9,551 bases of DNA from DASYGT01 sp035999365. GTDB lineage: Bacteria > Actinomycetota > Actinomycetes > Mycobacteriales > Jatrophihabitantaceae. The stretch lies in NCBI GenBank assembly GCA_035999365.1, contig DASYGT010000049.1, forward strand, positions 1 through 9,551, read 5' to 3'. Numbering within the stretch: the stretch's first letter is position 1; every line of letters starts with the position of its first letter. Both the position numbers and the translations under genes were made by a program. Below, in pieces: positions 1-5,914 of the stretch. The notes under the pieces were generated by a model, which saw nothing but the letters and a program-made list of their open reading frames with translations, ran no database searches and was not told the DNA's origin.

Positions 1-555
1 GACGAGCCCGTCGTCGAGCCCGCCGCGTCCTTCGCCGGCGATCCCGATGCGTTCGGCCGGCTCTGGACGCCTCACCGGATGGCCTACATCCAGGGCGAGG
101 GCAAGCCGTCGCACGGCGACGCGGGCGACGACTGCCCGTTCTGCTCGGCACCAGGACGATCCGACGAGGACGGGCTGATCGTCGCGCGGGGCGAGCTCGT
201 CTACGCGGTGCTCAATCTGTATCCGTACAACTCGGGGCACTTGATGGCGGTTCCGTATCGGCACGTGGCCGACTACCCGCAGCTGAGCGCCGGGGAAACC
301 GTCGAGCTCGCAGAGTTCACGCAACGTGCGATGCGCACGATCAGCCGGGTGATGGCGCCGCAGGGCTTCAACATCGGCATGAATCAGGGCAACATCGCCG
401 GTGCAGGCATTGCCGCACATCTGCATCAGCACGTCGTACCGCGCTGGGGCGGTGACACGAACTTCATCCCTGTGGTCGCGCACACCCGGGTGCTTCCGCA
501 GTTGCTGTCCGATGCCCGCGCGCAGCTTGCCGAGGCGTGGGGCGGTGCGGAATGA
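1..555 (+). CDS. HIT-family Ap4A phosphorylase-like protein (5' end outside window)
   Basis: The frame is open from base 1 and stops at 553-555, so the true start lies upstream; ATG 79 is internal. The residues encoded before it (GRLWTPHRMAYI) match the conserved N-terminal segment of mycobacterial HIT-type Ap4A phosphorylases. Counting from the first codon in the window, a CPFC pair (Cys45, Cys48) could be a zinc site as in some HIT proteins. Then come YAVLNLYPYNSGHLM and the histidine triad HLHQHVVPRWGGD (His140, 142, 144); the middle histidine is the expected nucleophile. Family members cleave dinucleoside polyphosphates such as Ap4A, here probably by phosphorolysis in the cytoplasm. The exact substrate is inferred: a generic HIT nucleotide hydrolase is the alternative. 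It overlaps the next gene by four bases, which suggests translational coupling to an amidohydrolase. Confidence 0.88.
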   Translation, partial: DEPVVEPAASFAGDPDAFGRLWTPHRMAYIQGEGKPSHGDAGDDCPFCSAPGRSDEDGLIVARGELVYAVLNLYPYNSGHLMAVPYRHVADYPQLSAGETVELAEFTQRAMRTISRVMAPQGFNIGMNQGNIAGAGIAAHLHQHVVPRWGGDTNFIPVVAHTRVLPQLLSDARAQLAEAWGGAE

Positions 556-1628
556 GCGCGCTGCACATTCGTGGTGTGTTCCTGCCCGACGAGCTCGAAC
601 GCGATGCATGGATCCTGGACGGGCGGATCACCTTTGAGCGTCCGTCGGGCGATTGCGACACCGTCGCATCCGGGTGGGTGATCCCGGGTTTCGTCGATGC
701 GCACTGCCATGTCGGGCTGTCTCCCCAAGGACACGTGCCGCACGCCGAGGGACAGGCGAAGCAGGCGATGCTCGATCGCGACGCCGGCGCGTTGCTGCTG
801 CGCGACGCCGGATCGCCGGTCGACAACGCCTCGGTCCAGCAGCGCGACGATCTGCCGCGGCTCATCCGTGCGGGGCGGCACATCGCGCGCCCGCACCGCT
901 ACATCCGCGACCTCGGAATCGAGGTCGAGCCGCAGGACCTGGTGCAGGAGGTCGAGACCCAGGCGGCACGCGGCGACGGGTGGGTCAAGATCGCCGCGGA
1001 CTGGATCGACCGATCGCTCGGCGACCTCGCGCCGGTCTGGCCAGACGACGTGCTCGCCGCGGCGATCGGCCGCGCCCACGAGCTCGGCGTCCGCGTCGCG
1101 GCACACGTGTTCGGCGAGGACGCGCTGCCGGGATTGATCGCGGCGGGCGTCGACTCGATCGAACACGGCACCGGCCTCACGGACGACCTGATCGCGATGG
1201 CTGCCGCCCACGGTGCGGCAGTCGTCCCGACCTTGATCAATATCGACAACAACCCGTCGATCGCCCACGCCGCGCAGGAGAAGTTCCCCGTGTACGCCGC
1301 GCACATGCGAGCGCTGTTCGCGACGTCCCGCGACCGGATCCGCTCGGCATGGGATGCGGGGCTGCCTGTGTACGCCGGCACCGACGCCGGAGGATCGCTG
1401 CCGCACGGTCTCATCCGCGACGAGGTGCGCGCGCTGATCGGCGCCGGCATCCCGCAGCCCGACGTGGTCGCTCAGGCGTCGTGGCGCGCCCGCGAGTGGC
1501 TGGGCCTGCCCGGCCTCGTCGAGGGGGCGCCGGCCGACCTGCTCGTGTTCGACGCCGACCCGCGGCAGGATCTCGCCACGATCATGGCGCCGGTGCGGAC
1601 TGTCCTGCGCGGCGCCGTCGTCCGCTGA
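552..1628 (+). CDS. metal-dependent amidohydrolase, imidazolonepropionase-like
   Basis: A 358-residue protein. The ATG at 552 shares ATGA with the stop of the HIT gene. A GTG at 537 would add five residues but gives no better context, so ATG 552 is preferred. The amidohydrolase signature is complete: a short N-terminal beta domain, then PGFVDAHCHVG with the metal-binding His51 and His53, Lys146 in VKIAAD (candidate carbamylated or bridging lysine), His185 in AAHVFG, His205 in SIEHGTG, and Asp278 in YAGTDAGG (catalytic or metal aspartate). The C-terminus returns to the beta domain (EGAPADLLVFDADP). No signal peptide is visible, so it is probably cytosolic. Family members hydrolyse cyclic amides, dipeptides or related C-N bonds; the substrate cannot be read from sequence. 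Related amidohydrolases lie near this locus in mycobacteria. The class is secure, the specific reaction unknown. Confidence 0.88.
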   Translation: MSALHIRGVFLPDELERDAWILDGRITFERPSGDCDTVASGWVIPGFVDAHCHVGLSPQGHVPHAEGQAKQAMLDRDAGALLLRDAGSPVDNASVQQRDDLPRLIRAGRHIARPHRYIRDLGIEVEPQDLVQEVETQAARGDGWVKIAADWIDRSLGDLAPVWPDDVLAAAIGRAHELGVRVAAHVFGEDALPGLIAAGVDSIEHGTGLTDDLIAMAAAHGAAVVPTLINIDNNPSIAHAAQEKFPVYAAHMRALFATSRDRIRSAWDAGLPVYAGTDAGGSLPHGLIRDEVRALIGAGIPQPDVVAQASWRAREWLGLPGLVEGAPADLLVFDADPRQDLATIMAPVRTVLRGAVVR

Positions 1629-1664
1629 TCAGCCGCCCGCCCTACACCCCTAACCCTCTAGCTC

Positions 1665-1911
1665 AGGTCGCGGAATCCCCGAGAATTGGGGCTTGCGGAG
1701 TTCTCCGGAGCGCTGTAGACATGCCCTACGCCGAACCGCAAGGGGAGGCAGATCGAGATCAAAGCCAGACCTTCTCACCGGGGCAACTCGGTGGGGCCGC
1801 GGGTGACGACGCGGTAGTCCGGGGGAGTTCTCGTGAAGGTCTGGGCCGTCAAGTGCACAGGCCGTCGTGGGGCTCCTCGAACTCATACTTCGAGGAGCCC
1901 CACACCTTTTT
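1665..1911 (+). ncRNA. candidate structured RNA (unclassified), ends at intrinsic terminator
   Basis: There is no credible protein here, but the plus strand can form nested helices. These are CCCCGA 1677-1682 with TTGGGG 1686-1691; CTTGCGG 1692-1698 with CCGCAAG 1736-1742; and a perfect 10-bp helix, CCAGACCTTC 1765-1774 with GAAGGTCTGG 1835-1844. The last encloses two hairpins, CACCG 1776-1780/CGGTG 1789-1793 and CCGCG 1797-1801/CGCGG 1810-1814, giving a multi-branched junction. The AACT in the first hairpin loop (1785-1788) can pair with AGTT at 1826-1829 as a pseudoknot. The transcript would end at the strong terminator at 1867-1911. The 5' end is a guess, since no clear promoter was found; the RNA could be a free sRNA or the 3' UTR of the amidohydrolase mRNA. 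No tmRNA, RNase P, SRP or familiar riboswitch core was recognised. This is hand folding, with no covariation test. Confidence 0.4.
1867..1911 (+). terminator. intrinsic (Rho-independent) terminator
   Basis: A perfect 15-bp inverted repeat has arms at 1867-1881 (GTGGGGCTCCTCGAA) and 1889-1903 (TTCGAGGAGCCCCAC), with a 7-nt loop (CTCATAC). ACC and then five T follow, ending at 1911. This polarity terminates plus-strand transcripts. It lies 239 bases past the amidohydrolase stop, so it closes either that operon or an RNA encoded between 1629 and 1866. It insulates the rpsP operon from upstream transcription. Confidence 0.88.
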
Positions 1912-2044
1912 ACCGCCGCACACGCCCTCGTGAAACGCTTCGGGCCCGACCATTTGGTGAATCGCGGTCGACGGCGCAATGGCCGAGCGGCGCCATGTTC
2001 GGCCGCTCCGCGACCGGGTGGCCGGGTCGGCGCGCCCGATCTGG

Positions 2045-2064
2045 CAGAATGGCGTGCTGAGCAC
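2045..2064 (+). promoter_or_regulatory. possible rpsP promoter -10 element with adjacent palindrome
   Basis: CAGAAT at 2045-2050 is one base from the actinobacterial -10 consensus TAGAAT and sits downstream of the terminator, where the rpsP operon needs a promoter. No good -35 is seen at the usual distance. An 11-base palindrome, GTGCT-G-AGCAC (2054-2064), covers the expected start of transcription and could be an operator or the first hairpin of a leader of about 125 nt. The remaining bases to the rpsP start code for nothing I can support. The assignment is tentative. Confidence 0.3.
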
Positions 2065-2183
2065 CGGCCGACCCGCGGACCCTCTCCCCGCTCGACGGCC
2101 AGTCCACCCGGACGACCGGTATCGCGAACCCCACCGCTCACCGGCGCGTCCAACCTTTGACAACGTCTGGAGCACCGCTACCC

Positions 2184-2750
2184 GTGGCAACGAAGATCAA
2201 GCTCATGCGTCTGGGCAAGATGCGCGAGCCGCACTACCGCATCGTGGTGGCTGACGCGCGCACCAAGCGCGACGGCCGGTCCATCGAGACCATCGGCGAG
2301 TACCACCCCAAGAGCGATCCGTCGATCATCAAGGTCGACGCCGACCGCGCCGCCTACTGGCTCGGCGTTGGCGCGCAGCCCACCGAGGCTGTGACGGCCA
2401 TTCTCAAGGTCACTGGCGATTGGCAGAAGTTCCGGGGCGAGCCCGCTCCCGAGCCGATGAAGCTCGCCCCGCCGAAGGCCGACAAGCACGCCGCTTTCGC
2501 CGCCGCACTCGCCGAGGCGATGGGCGAGCCCGAGGCTGAGGCGACCACCCCGCGCAAGCGTGCGGCCAAGGCCGCAAAGCCCGCAGCCGAGGCCGCCCCC
2601 GCTGAGGCTGCCCCCGCTGAGGCCGCCCCCGCTGAGGCTCCCGCCGCGCCTGCCGAAGCCGCAGAAGCCGCAGCACCGGCGACGGCCGAGGATGCACCGG
2701 CCGCACCGGCTGCAGCCGAGGCCACCCCGGACGCGCCGGCGGAGAGCTGA
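2184..2750 (+). CDS. rpsP: 30S ribosomal protein S16
   Basis: A 188-residue protein. The start is GTG 2184, giving MATKIKLMRLGKMREPHYRIVV after initiator Met; the classical S16 N-terminus begins exactly here. GGAG at 2169-2172 is the ribosome-binding site. An in-frame TTG at 2157 would add nine unrelated residues and is rejected. The S16 core (residues 1 to about 85, including DGRSIETIGEYHPK and YWLGVGAQPTE) binds 16S rRNA and is needed for 30S assembly. Most bacterial S16 proteins stop at about 80-90 residues; here a tail of about 100 residues follows, first Lys-containing and then Ala/Pro/Glu-rich, with three EAAPA repeats at residues 136-150. Such tails are typical of actinobacterial S16. 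It is the first gene of the rpsP-khpA-rimM-trmD operon, and the khpA start lies one base past its stop. Confidence 0.97.
   Translation: MATKIKLMRLGKMREPHYRIVVADARTKRDGRSIETIGEYHPKSDPSIIKVDADRAAYWLGVGAQPTEAVTAILKVTGDWQKFRGEPAPEPMKLAPPKADKHAAFAAALAEAMGEPEAEATTPRKRAAKAAKPAAEAAPAEAAPAEAAPAEAPAAPAEAAEAAAPATAEDAPAAPAAAEATPDAPAES
2589..2633 (+). repeat. three tandem 15-bp repeats in the rpsP tail
   Basis: Units GAGGCCGCCCCCGCT, GAGGCTGCCCCCGCT and GAGGCCGCCCCCGCT lie head to tail at 2589-2603, 2604-2618 and 2619-2633, with a degenerate fourth unit beginning at 2634. Each encodes EAAPA. The units differ only at a synonymous third position, so they look recently duplicated; the copy number may vary between strains by slippage without a frameshift. 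Confidence 0.85.
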
Positions 2751-2751
2751 C

Positions 2752-2988
2752 ATGCTCGAGGAAGCCCTCGAGCACCTCGTGCGCGGAATTGTCGATCATC
2801 CGGACGACGTCCGCGTCGACCTGGTCGACAACCGGCGCGGGAAGCGGCTCGAGGTGCGGGTGCACCCCGAGGATCTCGGCCGGGTGATCGGCCGCAACGG
2901 CCGCACGGCCAAGGCGCTGCGCCAGGTGATCAATGGCGTCGGCGGCCGGGGCGTGCGCGTCGATGTGGTCGACGTCGACCGCCGGTAA
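2752..2988 (+). CDS. khpA: KH-domain RNA-binding protein KhpA
   Basis: A 78-residue protein starting at ATG 2752, one base after the rpsP stop, with the ribosome-binding site GGAGAG at 2741-2746 inside the end of rpsP. It is a single KH fold: helix MLEEALEHLVRGIVDHPDDV, a beta strand RLEVRVHPEDLG, and the RNA-binding VIGRNG loop (GxxG, Gly47 to Gly50), followed by the helix RTAKALRQVIN. The length and the position between rpsP and rimM are characteristic of the KhpA/YlqC family. In other bacteria KhpA acts with KhpB/EloR in RNA binding and control of cell elongation; whether a KhpB partner works with it here cannot be seen in this window. It is a cytosolic protein. Confidence 0.95.
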   Translation: MLEEALEHLVRGIVDHPDDVRVDLVDNRRGKRLEVRVHPEDLGRVIGRNGRTAKALRQVINGVGGRGVRVDVVDVDRR

Positions 2989-2994
2989 CCACTG

Positions 2995-3507
2995 ATGAGC
3001 GACGATCTCGTCGCCATCGGGCGCGTCGGACCACCCCGCGGCGTCCGGGGCGACGTCTTCGTCGAGCCCTGGACGGACGACCCGGACACTCGCTTTGCCG
3101 CCGGCACTGCGTTGCACACGGCGCCGGCCGAAGGCGGCCTCACCGTCGAGTCGTCGTCCACAGCCGGCGGCAGGCTCGTCATCCATTTCCACGGTGTCGA
3201 CGACCGTGACGCGGCACAGCGGCTGCGCGGCACTCGGCTGCTCGTGCCGGCCACCGAGCGCCCGCCGCTCGAGGATCCCGACGAGTACTACGCGAGCGAC
3301 CTGATCGGCCTGGCCGTCGAGGACCCTGCAGGGTCGGCGCTCGGCGCCGTCCTCGACGTGATCGACATCGCGGGCGCTGACTACCTGGTCCTCGAGGTGG
3401 ACGGGCGCGAACGGCTGGTGCCCTTCGTCGCCGCGCTCGTTCCGGTGGTCGACATGACCGCGAAGCGTGTCGTCGTCGACCCGCCGGAAGGGCTGTTCGA
3501 CCTGTGA
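2995..3507 (+). CDS. rimM: ribosome maturation factor RimM
   Basis: A 170-residue protein of normal family length, starting at ATG 2995, six bases after khpA. No clear Shine-Dalgarno sequence precedes it, which suggests translational coupling to khpA. The N-terminal RimM beta-barrel carries the diagnostic VAIGRVGPPRGVRGDVFVEP (about residues 6-25). The C-terminal PRC-barrel runs from DEYYASDLIGLAV (from residue 96) through DYLVLEV and LVPFVAALVP to the usual ending DPPEGLFDL. RimM binds S19 in the head of the 30S subunit and assists 16S rRNA processing. Its stop overlaps the trmD start by four bases (GTGA), the arrangement found in many bacteria. Confidence 0.96.
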   Translation: MSDDLVAIGRVGPPRGVRGDVFVEPWTDDPDTRFAAGTALHTAPAEGGLTVESSSTAGGRLVIHFHGVDDRDAAQRLRGTRLLVPATERPPLEDPDEYYASDLIGLAVEDPAGSALGAVLDVIDIAGADYLVLEVDGRERLVPFVAALVPVVDMTAKRVVVDPPEGLFDL

Positions 3508-4211
3508 GCGCCGCGGATCTCACGCTCGACATCGTCTCGATCTTCCCGGATTACTTGGCGCCGCTGCGGCAGTCGCTGCTCGGCAAGGCGATCGACCGCG
3601 GTCAGCTGGCCGTTCGGGTCCACGACCTGCGCCGCTGGACCGACGACGTCCATCGCACGGTCGACGACACGCCGTACGGCGGCGGTCCGGGGATGGTCAT
3701 GCTGCCCGAACCGTGGGGACGGGCCTTCGACGAGCTCGCGCCGGCTGGCGGGGCACAGCCGCGGCTGATCGTCCCGTCCCCCTCCGGGCGTCCCTTCACC
3801 CAGCAGCTCGCCGCGGAGCTGGCGGCGGAGCGGTGGCTGCTGTTCGCCTGCGGGCGTTACGAAGGCATCGACGCCCGCGTCACCGACTATGCCGCTTCCC
3901 GAATGCAGGTCGACGAGCTGAGCATCGGCGACTACGTGCTCGCCGGGGGTGAGGCAGCCGTCCTCGTCATCGCCGAGGCCGTGGCGCGGTTGCTGCCCGG
4001 AGTGCTCGGCAACGCCGGATCCGCAGTCGACGACTCGTTCGCAGCCGGCCCGGATGGGCTGCTCGAAGGCCCCGTCTACACCAAGCCGGCGTCGTGGCGG
4101 GGCATGGAGGTCCCGCCCGTGCTCCTGTCGGGAAATCACGGCGAGATCGCCCGTTGGCGCAGGGAACGCTCGCTCGAACGCACTCGGCAACAGCGTCCTG
4201 ACCTGCTGTGA
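3504..4211 (+). CDS. trmD: tRNA (guanine-37-N1)-methyltransferase TrmD
   Basis: A 235-residue protein. GTG 3504 overlaps the rimM stop (GTGA at 3504-3507) and gives the classical start LDIVSIFPDYL. TrmD uses S-adenosylmethionine to methylate G37 of tRNAs that read codons beginning with C, which prevents +1 frameshifting. The SPOUT knot signatures are present: DDTPYGGGPGMVM (residues 54-66), GRYEGIDARV (117-126), SIGDYVLAGGE (140-150) and PGVLGN (165-170). The catalytic aspartate is in DDSF (Asp177 by alignment), followed by LEGPVYTKP and PPVLLSGNHGEI with the usual tRNA-binding C-terminal domain. It is the last gene of the tightly packed run; 168 bases separate it from rplS. Confidence 0.97.
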   Translation: MSAADLTLDIVSIFPDYLAPLRQSLLGKAIDRGQLAVRVHDLRRWTDDVHRTVDDTPYGGGPGMVMLPEPWGRAFDELAPAGGAQPRLIVPSPSGRPFTQQLAAELAAERWLLFACGRYEGIDARVTDYAASRMQVDELSIGDYVLAGGEAAVLVIAEAVARLLPGVLGNAGSAVDDSFAAGPDGLLEGPVYTKPASWRGMEVPPVLLSGNHGEIARWRRERSLERTRQQRPDLL

Positions 4212-4245
4212 ATCCTGCGGGCGCATTTCGGGATGAGGCCAGGGT

Positions 4246-4295
4246 TATGGCATCATCGTGGGGTTGCCCGCTGCGCTTCAGCTGGTGCGGGACCC
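4246..4295 (+). promoter_or_regulatory. possible rplS promoter and 5' leader hairpin
   Basis: The trmD-rplS gap contains TTATGGCATCAT ending at 4256, in which CATCAT (4251-4256) is a plausible -10 hexamer. Transcription would then begin near 4261-4264. That is where a hairpin opens: GGGT 4261-4264 and CCCGC 4267-4271 pair with GCGGG 4287-4291 and ACCC 4292-4295, with a two-base bulge. There is no T-run, so it is not an intrinsic terminator. It may protect the rplS mRNA 5' end or respond to L19. The rplS ribosome-binding site is the purine run GAGAGAG at 4363-4369. The promoter call is weak; the hairpin pairing is seen directly. Confidence 0.35.
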
Positions 4296-4379
4296 TCATT
4301 TCGGCGGCCTGCACAGCGCTGCCAGCGTTATCGATCTGCTGCACCTGACGAATCCCGAGCCCGAGAGAGTGAAGCCGCG

Positions 4380-4736
4380 ATGAACACCCTCGACACCCTG
4401 GACGCCCAGTCTCTGCGCGCCGACGTGCCCGAGTTCCGTCCCGGCGACACGCTGAAGGTCCACGTGCGGGTCGTCGAGGGCTCGCGCTCCCGCATCCAGG
4501 TCTTCCAGGGTGCAGTCATCCGCCGCCAGGGCGGGGGCGTCCGCGAGACCTTCACCGTCCGCAAGGTGAGCTTCGGCGTCGGCGTCGAGCGCACGTTCCC
4601 GGTACACACGCCGATCATCGACAAGATCGAGGTCGTGACCCGCGGTGACGTCCGGCGCGCCAAGCTGTACTACCTGCGTGATCTGCGCGGCAAGAAGGCC
4701 AAGATCAAGGAGAAGCGCGAAAACATCGCGCGCTGA
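4380..4736 (+). CDS. rplS: 50S ribosomal protein L19
   Basis: A 118-residue protein, the normal L19 length. ATG 4380 is chosen because MNTLDTLDAQSLRADVPEFR begins the family alignment and GAGAGAG lies ten bases upstream; the open frame reaching back to 4233 is leader sequence. Family features are PEFRPGDTLKVHVRVVEG (about 17-34), RIQVFQGAVIRRQGGG (38-53), ETFTVRKVSFGVGVERTFPVHTP (a near-invariant block, about 56-78), and the basic end AKLYYLRDLRGKKAKIKEKR. L19 sits at the 30S-50S interface in the large subunit and helps form an inter-subunit bridge. It follows trmD as in most bacteria but has its own leader. lepB begins 20 bases after its stop. Confidence 0.98.
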   Translation: MNTLDTLDAQSLRADVPEFRPGDTLKVHVRVVEGSRSRIQVFQGAVIRRQGGGVRETFTVRKVSFGVGVERTFPVHTPIIDKIEVVTRGDVRRAKLYYLRDLRGKKAKIKEKRENIAR

Positions 4737-4756
4737 CTGCTCCGGACGACGGGCGG

Positions 4757-5914
4757 ATGACCGACGAGACGGATCCCGGGCACTTTCAATCGGCCGGATC
4801 CGCGTCGGACGACGAGATCGGTGACGAACTCGCTCTCGAACACGGAGTATCGGACTCCGCCGACGTAGCACCGGATCTGCCCACGGCAGCCTCTCCTCGG
4901 CTTCGAGCACGTCATTCCCGTCCCCGGGGATCCGATTTCAACCTGCCCGCGTTCTCACCGCTGCCCTCGGATCACCCCACCGACCGCCCCGGTGGGGTGA
5001 GCGGTGGTGTCATTGCCGGCGGTGCGGCACGCGCGCGGCGCAGCGATCGGCACACCAAGAGTCGCAAGGTGCGGCGGAGGGCGCCGTGGTGGGAGTTGCC
5101 GCTGCTGGTGGCGGTGGCGATCCTGATTGCGATCGTCGTGAAGACGTTCGTGGTGCAGCCGTTCTACATTCCGTCGGAGTCGATGGAAAAGACGCTGCAC
5201 GGCAGCAGCCAGTTCGGCCACGACCGGATCCTGGTGAACAAGACGATCTACGACATCCGGGACCCGCATCCGGGCGACATCGTGGTGTTCCACGCACCGC
5301 CGGGATGGGATGAGGAGTCGGCGACCAAGCCGCCGAGCAATCCCGTGTTGCGGGTGGTCCGCGGCTTCGGGCAGCTGGTCGGCTTCGTGCCGCCTGACGG
5401 ACTGGTGCTCGTCAAGCGGGTGATCGCCGTCGGCGGCCAGACGGTGAAGGGCGTGACTGCCGACGGCGGCAAGAGCGACGTCGTGATGATCAGCGACCAT
5501 GGTCCTGCCGGGCCGTGGCGGACGTTGAACGAGCCCTACGTCTACCTGCCGCTGGCCGACCCGACGGGCACGTTCGGCCCGGTCACCGTGCCCAAGGGCC
5601 GGCTCTGGGTGATGGGAGACCACCGCAACGACTCGGCAGATTCGCGCTACCACTGCCCCGGCACGGTCAGCACCACCACGACGTGCGACCCGATGTCGAG
5701 CACCGTGCCGGTGAAGGACGTCATCGGCAAGGCCGTCGTCGTCGCGTGGCCGCCATCGCACTGGCGCACCCTCGGCACGCCGTCGACGTTCAAGCACGCA
5801 GCCGCTGCCGCGCTTCCTTCTGCCGCGGGCGTGCTGGGGGCCGTCCCGCTGTGGCTGCTCAGGCGACGCCGCCGGCGTCACGGTCGCACCGATGGTGCGT
5901 CGGCCGACGCGTAA
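4757..5914 (+). CDS. lepB: signal peptidase I
   Basis: A 385-residue protein that removes signal peptides from exported preproteins at the outer face of the membrane. An acidic, low-complexity N-terminus of about 110 residues, ending in a basic patch (RHTKSRKVRRR, 98-108), precedes one strong membrane segment, about 112-132. Catalytic motifs follow: IPSESME with nucleophile Ser142, general-base Lys220 in VLVKRVIAVGG, and GDHRNDSADSR (288-298). Cys300 and Cys310 flank a Thr-rich loop and could form a disulfide outside the cell. A second hydrophobic stretch (about 348-368), followed by RRRRRR-type positive residues, may be a C-terminal anchor. ATG 4757 lies 20 bases after rplS, suggesting co-transcription. 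The start is the main uncertainty: an in-frame GTG at 4997 would give a shorter protein nearer the usual size. Confidence 0.95.
   Translation: MTDETDPGHFQSAGSASDDEIGDELALEHGVSDSADVAPDLPTAASPRLRARHSRPRGSDFNLPAFSPLPSDHPTDRPGGVSGGVIAGGAARARRSDRHTKSRKVRRRAPWWELPLLVAVAILIAIVVKTFVVQPFYIPSESMEKTLHGSSQFGHDRILVNKTIYDIRDPHPGDIVVFHAPPGWDEESATKPPSNPVLRVVRGFGQLVGFVPPDGLVLVKRVIAVGGQTVKGVTADGGKSDVVMISDHGPAGPWRTLNEPYVYLPLADPTGTFGPVTVPKGRLWVMGDHRNDSADSRYHCPGTVSTTTTCDPMSSTVPVKDVIGKAVVVAWPPSHWRTLGTPSTFKHAAAAALPSAAGVLGAVPLWLLRRRRRRHGRTDGASADA
4972..5000. repeat. 11-bp perfect inverted repeat inside lepB
   Basis: TCACCCCACCG (4972-4982) and CGGTGGGGTGA (4990-5000) are exact reverse complements separated by seven bases (ACCGCCC). 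The hairpin lies within the disordered N-terminal coding part of lepB. No T-run follows, so it is not a standard terminator. It could slow ribosomes, set an mRNA end between rplS and lepB, or mark an untranslated leader if lepB really starts at GTG 4997. Confidence 0.7.

Noticed and set aside
537..551. GTG 537 as the amidohydrolase start
   Set aside because: ATG 552 has the common ATGA coupling with the upstream stop, and the five extra residues are unlike anything in the family.
426..1406. Long minus-strand open frame (326 codons) antisense to the HIT and amidohydrolase genes
   Set aside because: It is a GC-rich shadow frame: Arg/Asp/His-heavy sequence without a recognisable domain, lying opposite two genes with clear motifs.
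653..1933. Plus-strand open frame of 426 codons across the amidohydrolase and the following spacer
   Set aside because: It is an out-of-frame shadow of the amidohydrolase (runs of Arg/Ala/Gly) that continues by chance through the structured RNA and terminator region.
1833..2160. Several short open frames on both strands over the terminator and rpsP leader
   Set aside because: They cross the terminator hairpin, lack ribosome-binding sites and show Arg/Pro-rich shadow composition.
2157..2185. TTGACA at 2157-2162 as the -35 of an rpsP promoter
   Set aside because: The hexamer at the right spacing (about 2180-2185, ACCCGT) is not a -10, and transcription would start inside the rpsP coding region.
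2410..3192. Minus-strand open frame (260 codons) opposite rpsP, khpA and rimM
   Set aside because: No domain is recognisable, the composition is typical of an antisense GC-rich frame, and three secure genes lie opposite.
4921..4930. TCCCCGGGGA palindrome within lepB as a regulatory site
   Set aside because: A ten-base GC palindrome inside coding sequence is expected by chance at this base composition and has no supporting context.
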